A DNA stretch of 64,000 nucleotides, taken from the NCBI GenBank assembly GCA_013396755.1, contig VWZF01005760.1, forward strand, positions 184,972 to 248,971, given 5' to 3'. This document shows, one piece after another, positions 1-12,200 of this stretch. Both the position numbers and the translations under genes were made by a program. The stretch is from Sclerurus mexicanus (Eukaryota; Chordata; Aves; Passeriformes; Furnariidae). Each line of letters opens with the position of its first letter. The first letter of the stretch is position 1. The notes beneath the pieces were generated by a model. It worked only from the letters and a program-made list of their open reading frames with translations. It searched no databases and had not been told where the DNA came from.

Positions 1-240
1 CTGTCCCTGGGGCGCGGGGCCGGGCGGCGGAGCGGGAGGGTGCCCCGGAGCAGAGGGCCGGAGCGCAGCGGGACCCCGCGGGGGCAGGGCTGGGTGCCGC
101 CCTGGAGCTGCAGCTCCCGCCCGAGCCGCGGGCAGCGGGACCGGGCGGCCGCCTCAGGAGGCAGCTGCTGTCAGGGCACTCTTTCGAATTACCCGGAAGG
201 ATACGTAAGAACAGGCTTTTGTAAGTTTCCCGGGGTTTTA
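1..240. promoter_or_regulatory. ING2: Edge of ING2 CpG island; possible alternative first exon
   Basis: The first 180 bases are very GC- and CpG-rich, then composition falls sharply to the AT-rich background. The usual ING2 first coding exon, which encodes the leucine-zipper-like N-terminus, is not readable here in any frame, so it should lie off the left edge. A good donor-like site, ATAC|GTAAGA, sits at 201-208. This could mark an alternative untranslated first exon ending at 204; a shorter ING2 isoform with its own promoter is known in human. No ATG opens a convincing reading frame before it. The island is seen directly; the exon is inference. Confidence 0.5.
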
Positions 241-2650
241 AAGTTTAAAAGGCATAGACTTGCCTGCAGCGTTTCGAATGCCTAGTCAAGGCTGGAATGC
301 CTAGCAGGCTCTTTACCTCCTGATCTGTGGCGACTACCCAGCACTCCTTGTGTGCCTTGAACAGACCCAGCCTTTTATTTAGGCTATGTCCCCTATATGT
401 ATTCATCCAGCCGCTAATACAATACTGGGCCATTGCAGAAGTGCTACTTTTAACCAAAGCCTTCAGCTGTTTTAAAAAAACAGCAGCAAAACATCTCCAA
501 GACCCTGAAAAACGGGTAAAAATACTTTAGATTCAAGTCTGAAGATGTAAAAGCAATGCTCTATTATTTCAGCTAATTTAAAAGGTTATAGTCTGTGCAG
601 GAGTAACAAAGTCACTCCTGTGCTTGGGCAACAAATCCTTTTAGCTTTCATTAGCTCCACCAAACTTAATCAGATTATCTGTAATAAACACTTTGCCCTG
701 GTTTGTGTTGGGTTGGGTTTTTTGGGGTTTGCTTTTGGTTTTGATTTAACGGGAGTTTCTGAGCTGTTCATTAGAGTGTATGGATGCCTTCTCTAATCTT
801 AGGGAGTCACAAGGCATTTGGTAAACTTCCATCTCTGTCAATCAGAAACTTCTTTCCTCTTTTTAGTGAATGGTGATCCATTTAAATCTTTACAGGCTGC
901 ATCTAGGGAGTAACTGATGTAGGGTGAATGTTGTTCTCTGTCACAGTGTGAAAAAGTAATTTTTTGTGGGTTCTTCTGGGTAGGGCATTCCAAATACGGG
1001 AAATCTATGTAACTATACCTACACTTCCCACCACCTTCCTCCAAAAAAAGAAGTCTGTGAGAGATAACGTGGCTGCAGAATATTGTACTCTGGTCATGCC
1101 TTTCTGGTTCAGCAGCATACAAAGTACCTTACTCCATGCTTTTCAGGAGCAGAGATTAATATGTTTTTCAGATCAACGGGCAAGTGATGCAGCTGAAAAT
1201 ACAGGGAAACAAAGCTTATGGTTTTAATGGTAGCTGGAATGCTGGTATTATGAAAATACAGGTTCAGTTACTGAACAAGCAGAATTCTCCCATAATGAAA
1301 GTCTGGAACAGAGCAAAATACATTTGGCTCAAGCTGTCATATAGGTTTCAGAATTTATAGTAAAAAGCAGCTGTTTGTGCTTAAGCTACTGTTTCAAGAT
1401 GTCAGCAGGAAAAAAAAATTGCTGGGAACGATGCTGAGATAATAGCTATGGCTTCTATTTAGCACAAGCTTGAATCATTTCACAACTGTATAATGCAGAC
1501 AGATTATTTAAAAATGAAAGCCAGTTTGTGAAATGCAGCTCTTTAGGAAGAGATAGATTGTGCTGCATATCTTCTTGCTTTAGAAGTAAATACTATCATT
1601 TATGAATTCACTTACCTGTTCAAATAAAATCCTTAAATTCTGTATAACACTGTGCATCAACTCTTCTCTGACAGGTTTTTCTAATGTATTTCCTGTCTTT
1701 TAAATATAGATCTAGTGTAGCTTTTAGCTTGGAAAATATTTTAAAATCCAGTGATATAGAAGAGCAGAGTACAGACTAAGACTGATGTATAAGACATTTG
1801 TTGATCTCATATTTAAGTTCATTAAACTTGCTTCTGAGAACTAAATTTAGTGAGAAATTCACTCATGCAGTTATTTTGCACAACTTGCAAGAAGGAAAGC
1901 TTGGAAGTCAAACTGTAAGCCACTCATTTACTAGCTGCTTAAAAATATCCTGTGATGCACTAAAGAGAAGGTCATGTATTCTGAAAAGTTCAGCCTTGAT
2001 TTAAAATGCAACTTGTTCTGTCAACAGGAAAAGCATTTTGAGTGGTATTAAGTTCATTTTCATCCTGATTGTAAATTTATTATGTAACTTCAGTTGTCAT
2101 GCTCCTTTTATAACTATGTCTACTTGAAAGTGTAATACCAAACCTTTAGATAAATAAGAAGAGGAAGGCAGAGGACCTGGGCATCCTAATTCTGGAGTGT
2201 TATATATCATGATACATAATTATTCTATGAATTTAAAGTTTCTTCCTGTAATAAAATAAGCTATTGCTTTGGTATGTAGGCTGGGGTTTTGGAACTACTC
2301 TGATAAGGACTCTCAACAGAAATTCCTGCTTTTTCAAATGGAGGGAGGATCTGGATTATTCGTGCATCAGCAACAATGGTGGCCCCTTTCTTGGGTTACC
2401 CTTTATTTTCCCAATGGCTAAAATAAGCTTGCTCTTTCTTAAACTTGAGTATTTTTTCTCGCAACAGACTGTGACCTTAAACATTGATTTGGTGACTACT
2501 GCTACTTGAATAATATATCCTATCTAACCCACTAGGACATACTATAATTAAAATTTGTACTGTTTCTCATCAGTTAGAAATACATTCCTATGTTTTCTTG
2601 AGCATGTTCCATCTTGTGTAATTATTTCTATTATTATTTTTATTTTATAG
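241..2650 (+). other. ING2: ING2 intron 1 (3' part), no gene seen
   Basis: This is AT-rich DNA with scattered short open frames and no recognisable protein or repeat family. It ends in a T-rich tract and TTTTATAG directly before the ING2 coding exon, which makes a good acceptor. The acceptor falls after the first base of a Glu codon, matching the split expected for ING2. Confidence 0.7.
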
Positions 2651-3321
2651 AAGCATTAAAAGAAATAGATGATGTCTATGAAAAATACAAGTCGGAAAAC
2701 GATCCCGTTCAGAAAAAACGCTTGCAGCAGCATCTTCAGCGTGCATTAATCAACAGTCAAGAACTTGGAGATGAAAAAATTCAGATAGTTACTCAGATGC
2801 TAGAACTGGTAGAGAATAGAGCCCGTCAAATGGAAACACACTCTCAGTGCTTTCAAGATCTCTCTGAGAACGAAAAGCCTCTAGAAAAGGTAAAGATGGA
2901 GTCCTGCCAGCCGGAGAGATCTTCCCGCAGACCTCGTCGCCAGCGAACCAGTGAAAGCCGTGATCTGTGCCATATAGCAAATGGTATCGATGACTGCGAT
3001 GATCAGCCACCTAAGGAAAAGAGATCAAAATCTTCCAAGAAGAAAAAACGCTCCAAAGCCAAACAGGAGAGAGAGGTTTCGCCTGTAGAATTTGCAATTG
3101 ATCCCAATGAACCGACTTACTGCTTATGCAACCAAGTGTCTTATGGTGAAATGATAGGATGTGACAACGAACAGTGCCCTATTGAGTGGTTCCACTTCTC
3201 GTGTGTTGGACTCACGTACAAACCGAAGGGGAAATGGTATTGCCCCAAGTGCAGAGGAGACAATGAGAAAACAATGGACAAATGTACTGACAAATCAAAA
3301 AAGGATAGAAGATCGAGGTAG
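2651..3321 (+). CDS. ING2: ING2, inhibitor of growth protein 2, last coding exon
   Basis: ING2 is a nuclear subunit of the SIN3A-HDAC1/2 complex that reads H3K4me3 and couples it to histone deacetylation, with links to p53 and senescence. The exon starts in phase 1 inside a Glu codon and encodes the protein from about residue 58 to the stop TAG at 3319-3321. With the usual 57 upstream residues this gives about 280 aa, the length I recall for human. Visible in order: the end of the helical ING domain ([11 protein letters not shown] to VENRARQME), a Ser/Arg-rich linker, a Lys-rich nuclear localisation stretch (about 3016-3066), a C4HC3 PHD finger (3121-3252), and a basic tail ending KKDRRSR that corresponds to the phosphoinositide-binding polybasic region. 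No frameshift or stop interrupts it. ING1 is the only close alternative, and the linker sequence favours ING2. The first coding exon is outside the window. Confidence 0.96.
3118..3252 (+). other. ING2: PHD finger of ING2
   Basis: The zinc ligands are all present: CLC, then GCDNEQC, then the FHFSC His and Cys, then the final CPKC pair, in a C4HC3 order. The aromatic cage that holds trimethyl-lysine 4 of histone H3 is intact: Tyr just before the first Cys (3118-3120) and Trp in EWFHF (3187-3189). An intact cage implies a working H3K4me3 reader. Confidence 0.93.
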
Positions 3322-4356
3322 TGAAAGCAATTTATGTTTTAAAGAGTTGCTCCTTTTATATTAAAATGTTTCATTTCCCAAGAATGCTGTTTTAGGAAAT
3401 GCATAAGACTATGCAATAATTTTTAATCTATACTATTAATGGAGTATTAAAAGCTGTTATACCTTCTGTGATCTTTAACTTTCTGCACTGAATAACCAAA
3501 TAATTGAAACAGGGTGGCTTCAGACCTTTCACAGAAGACATTACAAGCATGTGAAGCTTGGTTTCAATTTAACCCATTAGTATTTTAAAGAACCTTATGA
3601 ATTTTGAAGTAATGGTGGTGGGAAAGATACTGAAGAACTTCTCATGTTATGGTAAAGGCATTGAAAGGCCTCATGTAACTGCTAGCATCTTAACAACTGA
3701 GTTTGTTCTTTACCACAGGTTTTACATTTTCAGTTTTTGTGTTAACATCACACATTTGGAGTTAGGTTTTGAATTCAGCTGTAACTGTAAAAGTCTTCCG
3801 ACCTAAAAGCAGACCTCTTCAATGACTTTCATATGACCAGTATGTTATTTCAAGGAAGAAAATACCACTAACTTAAGCTTTTTTTTTTTTTTTGGGTCAA
3901 TATTAAACTCTTGTCTTTGTGACTTTATACTTGGGAGTCAGTTTTTCAGTATGATACAGTTATGGTACACACTCAATTTTGGATATTGTTAGGTTTTTGT
4001 CAAGCATCCTAATACTGTTTTTATTGTTTAGGATGATCTCTCTGTTGCCATAACTATTTCCTTGATTGTTTATATTTTACCACTGCTTATATAAACCTTG
4101 AAGTGATAGAAGGATCTCTTGAGAGGAGGGGATATTAACCTTTCAGAGAACAGAAACTGGAAATGTGATGGAATCTTCGTAACTGATCTCTAGAGAGCTG
4201 AAGTATGACTGCTACTCTCTGGGGTGTAAACTTTGCTCCTCCTTAAGTGGAATTTGTGTCTACGTGTGGCCACACCTGAGTTTAGGCATAGCACTACAGT
4301 TCTTGGACTGTCTTAAAAACTGTCTAAAAAGCCTGAAGCTAAAAGCTTTCAATAAA
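3322..4356 (+). other. ING2: Probable ING2 3' UTR with poly(A) signal
   Basis: The sequence after the stop is AT-rich and has no sustained reading frame. A canonical AATAAA lies at 4351-4356. A second AATAAA at 4979-4984 is an alternative end. Which one is used cannot be told from sequence alone. Confidence 0.5.
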
Positions 4357-7300
4357 AGTTTTGATATATAAGAAAAAAAGCATAAGCATGCCTGGCACAG
4401 AGTCAGTAGACAAATCCCAGCAGGTTTGTGACAGGCTATGTAAGAGTCTTGTCCTGAAGTATGCTAGTAGTATCTGAACACTACTTGGGTGGTAGTTAAA
4501 GGTGAACCTCCTCACTGCCATGCCTTAGAGGAGGTGAGAAAAAGATGAAAACAGCTGTTCCTGCTCCTTTGCAATGGGAGGTGCCAATGGAGAAGTGAGT
4601 GGGGTACCAAAGCTTGCATTTAGGCTTCCTGCACAATAATGCTCTGCTTGAGACTGGAGTTCTGGTGGGCTTGGCAAGGCAAGCAGCAGCTCTGCAGGGC
4701 TGGGTGTGGGGGTTATCTGTGGGTGGGCTGCAAGTGCTCAGAAGTTCTTGTAGGTCTCTGCCCTTTGCTGCTAAGGTTTCCCTTGACAGTACAGAGGGAA
4801 AAGTGACACCATCTCTAACTAAGCTTGACTGGAAAGCAGTTGTGCTGAGTTGGAGCAGCCCAGAAGGCAGATGAGGAAAAGCAAGTCGGGATGGCTGAAT
4901 GCCATCCAAACTCCTTCCTGCATCCCCGCTAGAGGGCTGTGCTGGCCAGGGCTGGAGGGTGGGATGTGCCATACACTGAATAAAGAAAGCCTGGGTGCTG
5001 TCAGGCCAGATGGCAGGAGTCAGTATGTAGGACACTCAATACTATCAGCTATGTAGCATACAGAGCTTGTATCCTCAGTTACAATCTGATTCCTTAACAG
5101 GATTTAACACTTGCAGGTAATAGTACTTATATGTCAGGGGACTGTAAACGTAGTGTTTTGAATTTTTGCTCTAAAATTTTAGGTTTATTAAGAGGACTAG
5201 ACCCATAACACAGTAAGTAAACAGCTCCTGCAGGAAACTACTGTAAGGGCTCTAACCATCTGCAGGGTAGGAGAGAGGGTAAACCTTACCCCCCCAGCCG
5301 TGCTTTCCAGGCCTAGTGGATGATGTGAGGTTGCAAAGATAGTCTTCTTGAGGGGGCTGGATCATGGCTACTAATGGAGAATGATCAGGCCAGCTGTTGG
5401 AGATAAGCAGCATAAATTGTCCTGTGCATTTTACTCCTTTTTTAATTTGTTATGGCTTAGTGATTCTCAAATTTCCTTCTTGGGAAGATTGGTTGGAAGC
5501 CTAGGGCTGAAGATTGAACATGTAAAGTTGACTTAAAATGGCCATGCTCCCTAGTATTAAAAAAAAAAATAAATGTATCACTTAAGTAAACACTGAAGTT
5601 GCAGAATGAAGTACAAGTGAATTTGTAACTGTTAGCATCGCTAATTTATCTTGAAAAGTATTGCTTGAATTTGCACTAGATAAATCAAGCATACTTTTCT
5701 CCAATGCAGAGGAGAAAGCAGAGAGCCTTATATAATTGTTCATCTGAAATAATTGCTAAAGTAGGAAGTGATGTTGGGGTGTTTCAGAAAGGAAATTTTA
5801 GATTTTGAAAGTGGTCCAGATAAATATCTCTAATTTAGGGATACTTTCTTTTATGCTAATGGAGCTTCTAGCAGGGAATATGAATTCTTAAAGTTTCCAG
5901 AGAAGATACTGCTGTGGAAATGGCACTTGCTTGCCTAATACATGAAATTGCTCAAATGTAGAAATAATTCAGTTTATGTTGCAGATTAGCAGCATGCCTG
6001 AAATACACATGGGTGCTTCTAAAATTTCTTCTTTTAAATGTTCTGGCTATTTGGTTGTGAAGACATACGTGAGAAGATCTGATGTTATCTGGCATTTAGC
6101 ATTTCACCACTTTTTTTTTTTTTAACCAAACCCAGATATTTTGAGTTTGCATCCATTTTCATAGAAAATTAATGGTAATTGCTGCAAACGCACATAAGAT
6201 GCTAGTATGAAATCAGAAAGGTAAGTAGAGAACTCTTATGTTGCTTCTTAATGTTGAATTCTTTCTCTTAAAGGGATGAATCTCGCTAGTGAAGTGAAAA
6301 CAAAAACACTGCTAAACCAGTTCACTTTCAAGATGTGTATTGATTTTCATGAAGTGAGTTTAGGTTCTTGCAAAAAAAACCAAACCGAACCAACAAAAAA
6401 AAAACCCAAACCAGCTGGGCAACACACTCTCTGGAATTTGATAGAAGTGTATGTGACTACACAGGAAAAGCTTCCTTTTTTGTAAATAATTGCTGCATCC
6501 TAATTCAGCCTAGGTTACATCTTGTTTTCTTGAAGTCTATGAAAATATGGTGCACTTCTCTAAGTTCTTGCTTTTTGCCTTTCAGTTTTGAAGTAATGCA
6601 AGTTCAGCAACAGCAAAAGGTCCCCATAAACTATTTAAAAGAAGCTGTGTCAGAGCAAGAGTATTTTTTGATCGTTGTCCCATGGACCGGTTTGATTAAT
6701 CTTAACAAAATCATCAGTTAATCAAACCAAGCTTTAAAGCAAAACACAAATACATGTACTAAAAACTTACTGTTTTGAAAACAAAGTCATTTTGTATTTG
6801 CCATCTATATTGTAACACCATTTTGATACCTGCAGCATAATGATAAACCTCTGTATTTAAACCAGTTTTAACTGTATTTCCCTGCCAAGCTTTAAGTAAT
6901 CCAGACATGCAGAAATGGTAATGTGGTGCTGACAAGTCTTGAAACTGGTACAGAACAGTGGTATGGGAAATGCCCCTGTCTTCCCTGAGTTTATCTAAGG
7001 ATTTTGTGTTGGATATTCTTTCAGAGCTGAGGCAAACCTTTGTAAAGATGACGTTTCCTAACTTTGCACACTCTTTCTTCTAAAAGCCTCACACTTCAGC
7101 TTGAAGGAAACTGCTACAGTTTGTCTGAATTCATGCTTGTCATGAGCAGTTTGGCACTTCTGTGGCTTGTGCCATTTCTGACTGCAACAGATCTGATTCT
7201 TAAAAGTCCTGCTCTGAGTTTTTATTCTTGAGGCTGCTGTATTGGGACAAAACTCCAATGATTGTCACACCAGCAAGTTAAGGGCTTAGAGTTCTTTCTC

Positions 7301-9244
7301 CCTCTTATCTGCATACGTGCTACTTTTATTAAGAAGTCTCATCTCAAGTAACTCTATGAGTCTTTGATATTGACACCTCAGACTGAAAAATCTCCCACAG
7401 GTTTTTGCATCTTATCCTCTGAAGCTGAAGAGCAGGGCTGTCACTCAAATCCACAAGAATGGTTTTTCTGTCCAATGCTAGTTAGGTGAGACATTTTGCT
7501 GTCAGTGGTAAAGCCAGATACTAATGTGCAACTGTTCAAGTCCCACAGACTTAGATATCCTAGAAGGAAAAGGGTGCTCTTTTTTTTTTTTTTATTGTTA
7601 CCATGCCATGAAAGAGTTGAAAAGAGTTTGAGGTTCTCTCTTGTGCCAGTTTTCTGAGGATTAGCTTGAGGATTATGGATTTCCACTACAGCTGGCCAGT
7701 AAACAACTGTATTAGTGAAAACTCTGGGAAATTTTTCATTAAATGAAGCTGTCATTTGCCTTTGAATCCAAGTCTCTCAATATCTAGCTAATACTACATC
7801 TGAATCCCTTCTCATTTTTGGTTGGGGTAGTGTAAGAGTTCTAAAAGCTTATTTTGACAATTTCTGCACTTTTTTCCACCTGTATCTGCATTCTTTTGGT
7901 TTACCTGGTATAAAGCAAGTTTTAAGTCAGCCATCAATATTTTATCTTCAAGTATTAGACTGAACTGCATCCCTGTTCTGCTGCACCTGTGTTCTAGCAG
8001 AACATTACTGACTATAGCATAGCCAAATTTGTACTTCTCAGAGATGCACTTCATGCATTGCATGCTGCTTTTTTTTTTTAATATACATAAAGGAAGTTAC
8101 AACTAGCATATACACAGATTCAAGCTAATTTCTGTTCCCAAGGCCTATTTTCCAGTGTCGAGATTAGTGCCTAGTGGGCGTATAGCAAAATAAAATTGTC
8201 CGTAAAGCTTTGCTTCTGTATACTTATGGAGTGCCTCCATGGAAAATGGAAACACTGGTGAATGAATTCCACTCAAGTGATTAGCTGCGCACATCAAGAC
8301 AGGAAAAAAGTTAGTTTATAGTTGAAAGAGTTGGGAGGAAGAAGCAACATGGGTACTTTGTGGGTTGAGTGTAGTGTGGTTTCAGAAGTCTAAAAGGAAA
8401 CTTTCATCTCCTGTTGAGAAACAGAAGACAATAAAATGAATTCTAGAACCTTTGAGAACAACATTCAGTAGAGATATTAGGATAAAAACCTGTCCCGATT
8501 TGAATAAAATTCTATTGAGCAGGGTTTTACCCAGCATACTGATTTCCAGTGTCCTTTAACTAAAGCCTAAAAAAAGATTAAAGCTCCATGGCAACTACTA
8601 TCTTAACTCCTGACAGCCGTAGTATAAATTACATCTTGGAAAACCTAATACTGGAAAGTTTTATTTAGGTCACCAGTCAGGATAGGAAATGGAGGGCTTA
8701 CAGATGCCATCCCAAACTTCATTTTGTCCCTGCATGGTATCAGTGAGGCAGAGATTTTTGTGGGAGGCAAATTGGATGCTGTATAACTGCAGTATGAATT
8801 TAAAAATCTGACAAGTTTTAGATGCGTAAACTTGTTTCATACTCCTGGGGACAAGACTGCAGTTTACTTGCAACTGTAGTCTTCCAGTCAGGAATGCTAC
8901 GAGGTTCAGCTGGGAGACAGCAGCCCACACAGGTATAATGTGTGCTTATCACAGTGGTTGCATTTGCTAGCAGTGGAGGAACAGTACTGGGTCAGTTGGT
9001 TTGGGGATTTTTTGGCGGAGTTTGTTCGTTTTGTTGTAGTTTTGTGGAGTTTTTTTAATTGAGAGGGGAGGAAGATGGATGGAGGTTGTGCAATCCATTT
9101 GCCCACAGCTGTCCGAGGATCCACAGTTGTCGCACAGAAGCTGTAAGTCCCTTTTGGGCTTGTATAGAGATACTCTTTTTTTGCTGTTTGAGGTTAACAA
9201 TGCATAGGTTATCATTCGGAAATGAATATAAATGGACATGAAAA
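4357..9244. other. Intergenic, no gene recognised
   Basis: This lies downstream of ING2. It is mostly AT-rich and has short T or A runs (for example near 6111 and 7581). A moderately GC-rich patch at about 4500-5000 contains an open frame on the minus strand, but its translation shows no domain and low-complexity bias. I see no exon, RNA gene or named repeat. Confidence 0.55.
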
Positions 9245-9290
9245 GTCTAGAGTAAAGGTCTAGAGTTAAGTCTAGAGTAAACACACACAC
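9245..9290. repeat. Three-copy 12-13 bp tandem repeat plus short (AC)n
   Basis: The unit GTCTAGAGTAAA occurs three times in a row (9245, 9258, 9270), with one substitution in the middle copy and an extra G after the first. A short AC dinucleotide run follows. This looks like local slippage. Confidence 0.8.
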
Positions 9291-12200
9291 CTCCCACCCC
9301 AGTTTTCTGCTATTTGCATGAAGATTATCTGATACTGTTACTTACTTAGTTTTGTTTTCTTGTTCTTTGACTGTTTTTGACCCCGTTCTCTCTGGACTAT
9401 GTGCCTTTCAGGCCTTGAAGAATACCTTTAAATGTCTGAGGAATGTTTTATTGGAGCCATTAAAATAGCCCGGATAGCCTGCTGGCTGAGGCAGGGAGGG
9501 ATTGGTAAGTAGGATCATCAATCCTGCTCTCCAGTGCAGGGACAAAGTGAGGTTGGACAGTCCCCTAGTCTGTCAGCTGCTGCTGGGCAGACAGAATTAT
9601 TCCAAGGCTCCTTTTGACCTCATCAGATAGCAAAGTTTAAGTCCTCAATATTCTATTTAAAAGGACAAGGTGTACCCATCATTTCTCAAATAAAACCAAG
9701 GTAATATCAAAAAACTGTGCTAGAGTTGCAGCCCATTACATTCCTACATTATTGCCTACTTAGAAATTTTGCCTTGTAAATGTTTAATACTAACATGCCA
9801 TCTATTACTGGAGAAAGATGAGAAATAGAAGCAGTACCAGTATAATAATCAGTTTTATAGACCTGCAAGTAGGACTGCTTCTGCCCTTTCCTCGAGCAGC
9901 TGGAACTTTATGGTCACAGTATAATGTGCTCCTTCATAACCTGGAAGAATTATATGCTGGTGTTCAAATGGATCCCAAGCTTTTGTCCTGTGAACAGATA
10001 ACAAAAATGTACTCAAATATAGATAGTAAAGTTTATAGGAAAAAAACCTACATATGTTTTTCCCCAAAGGCATAATATTGAGATAACAAACAAAACTGTG
10101 TCAGTTGAACACAGTGAGTTGTTTAAATTAACCAGTAGAGCTGGGACATGGGATAGGTAAAGAAACTCTTCATATTAATTTCATATAACTTGGAAATGTT
10201 GAATGATAGTTGAAGTCATACAAAACCAGACCTCGGAGAATTTTCTAAATAACAATACATACTTTGGCTATGATTTTCAGTGCAGTAGTCTGCACTTTAA
10301 TGATAGTATACACCAGCATAGCAAAGTTACCTACATTATCATTACATTTTATTTAGCAATAGAAGGTAAGAATAATTTTGAGTCTGTCCCCTCTTACACT
10401 ATTAAAATACTTGTAGTAAATTGCAAAGGTCATTCTGGGTGATTTTATGTAAAGAACATGCAACAAAATTTGTGGTTATCATACCAGAGCTGTTCTAAAC
10501 TCAGCTTCAGAAGACATACTTCCCCATTGCCAAAGCACTTGCAGAGCAGGTAAGTTGACAGTGTGTCCATTCTTGTGTCTGTGCATTATTTGGCCCTGCT
10601 TGCTGTAGGGAGGTTACTGTAGAGCTGATGAAGCTTTACAGCCACAAGACTTGTCTTCCTGTAAACATGCTTTGCATTTTTGAAACCTACTTAAGGATAA
10701 AAGATGATGCTTTCTTGAAAAGTGACATTTAAAATATTTAGAGTAATCCCTAATGTTTTGTCACGCACTTGTGGCTGTTCCCATGGACACAAAATGCGTT
10801 TGGGGGAAGCAGGTCAGACATAAGTCTCCTATTTAATAAATTTTTTTTGCTCACACCTCTCTGTTTTGTATTTAATGACTTGTCATCTGTACTTGCTGGT
10901 ACGAGGTACAACAGAAGAGAAGAAAGTATCCTCAGATTTCAAAGGCATGACTTTGTGGAGTGCACCAGAGTAACTGAACTGCAGCTTCAGTAACTGCCAA
11001 CTTGTAAAAGGTGCTAAAACTTGTAAGAATTAAATTAACTGAAAAGTAATTTAAAACTTTTCTCTTGAATCAAATCATGCAGATTCCTCAGAGCAGGAAT
11101 GTCCTGGCAGTAACCAAAATCATTCCTGCATCTCTTCTATTGCTAGATGAAGGATTTAAAAACAAACAAACAAACACCACAAAAACATATATAGCTTCTA
11201 GGCAAAAATTTATTAAAAAACCCAGTAGGAAAAAGTTGTTAATAAGTTAAGGTCAAGTTATATGCTTGCCAGACCAACAGATCATTTCATAAGGCTCCTT
11301 GAGCTTTATGGCCAAAGTAAATCTGCATATAAAGATACATAAAATGTGTCCAGGCTATAGTTCTAGTTTCCCTTTTACTAAATTAGGCACAGATTTTAAA
11401 TGGAATTATCTGATGAATATAAAAATGGCACACTTCAATTCTTTATCACTGAAGCTAAGTTACTTAGGCTGACTGTGCTTTCAAACACCTTTTACTTTCC
11501 CATTGATATAAACTGATAATCTTTTTTAACAGCTTGTGCCTTTCCACTCTGCCCATTTGTCCCAAGGGGTTTGTCCAGATGTGCTCTTTATCAGGTGCTT
11601 CATCTCCTGTTCAACAGCCTGAATAACTGGTAAGGCACAATTTTAAATCGCAGCTTTGGCAAAATAGGAATCTGTACATAGCCAGTTCTGCCTCTCTTCA
11701 AAGATTGGCTCTATTAAAAAAATCTAAAAAGCATGAACATATGATGTTGAAACTGTTTGTTTTTGCCTTGAATAGCAAAAATGAGAGACACCAGTACAAG
11801 CTACTGAACTAAAGCCAGACATGTGAATACTGAGTAATAAGAGGGCAGTACGCTCATTCCTCTAAGATACTGCTTGTGTTTTCAGCAAAATGGCCACGTT
11901 CCTACCAAAGGCTTGATTGCATCAACTGAAAGCACTTAAGTAGGGAATCCTAGTTGAAGCCATCTAACTCAAGGCTCTAAAAGATGGGATCTGGATCAAT
12001 CCATGGGAAGTAACTGAAACAATAATTGTGGTGTTGCTATTTCTGCTATGCTTTTGAACCATGGAGGTAGATATTTAATGGAGTGTTGTGAGTTTCAGTT
12101 GAAGGTGGTGCTTATATAAACAACTCCGTTAAAGCAGGCTGTATAATAGCTTTGTCATAGTTTTATTTCAGTGTATAATTTCAAGCAGTTCTCTGTTTAA

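Noticed and set aside
40..285. Open frame in the CpG-rich start of the window
   Set aside because: It begins with a non-ATG codon, is rich in Arg/Gly/Pro/Ser from GC composition, crosses the donor-like site, and matches nothing in ING2.
4496..5035. 179-codon minus-strand open frame
   Set aside because: No domain, overlapping plus-strand frames of similar quality, and no splice context. Best explained as a chance frame in a GC-richer patch.
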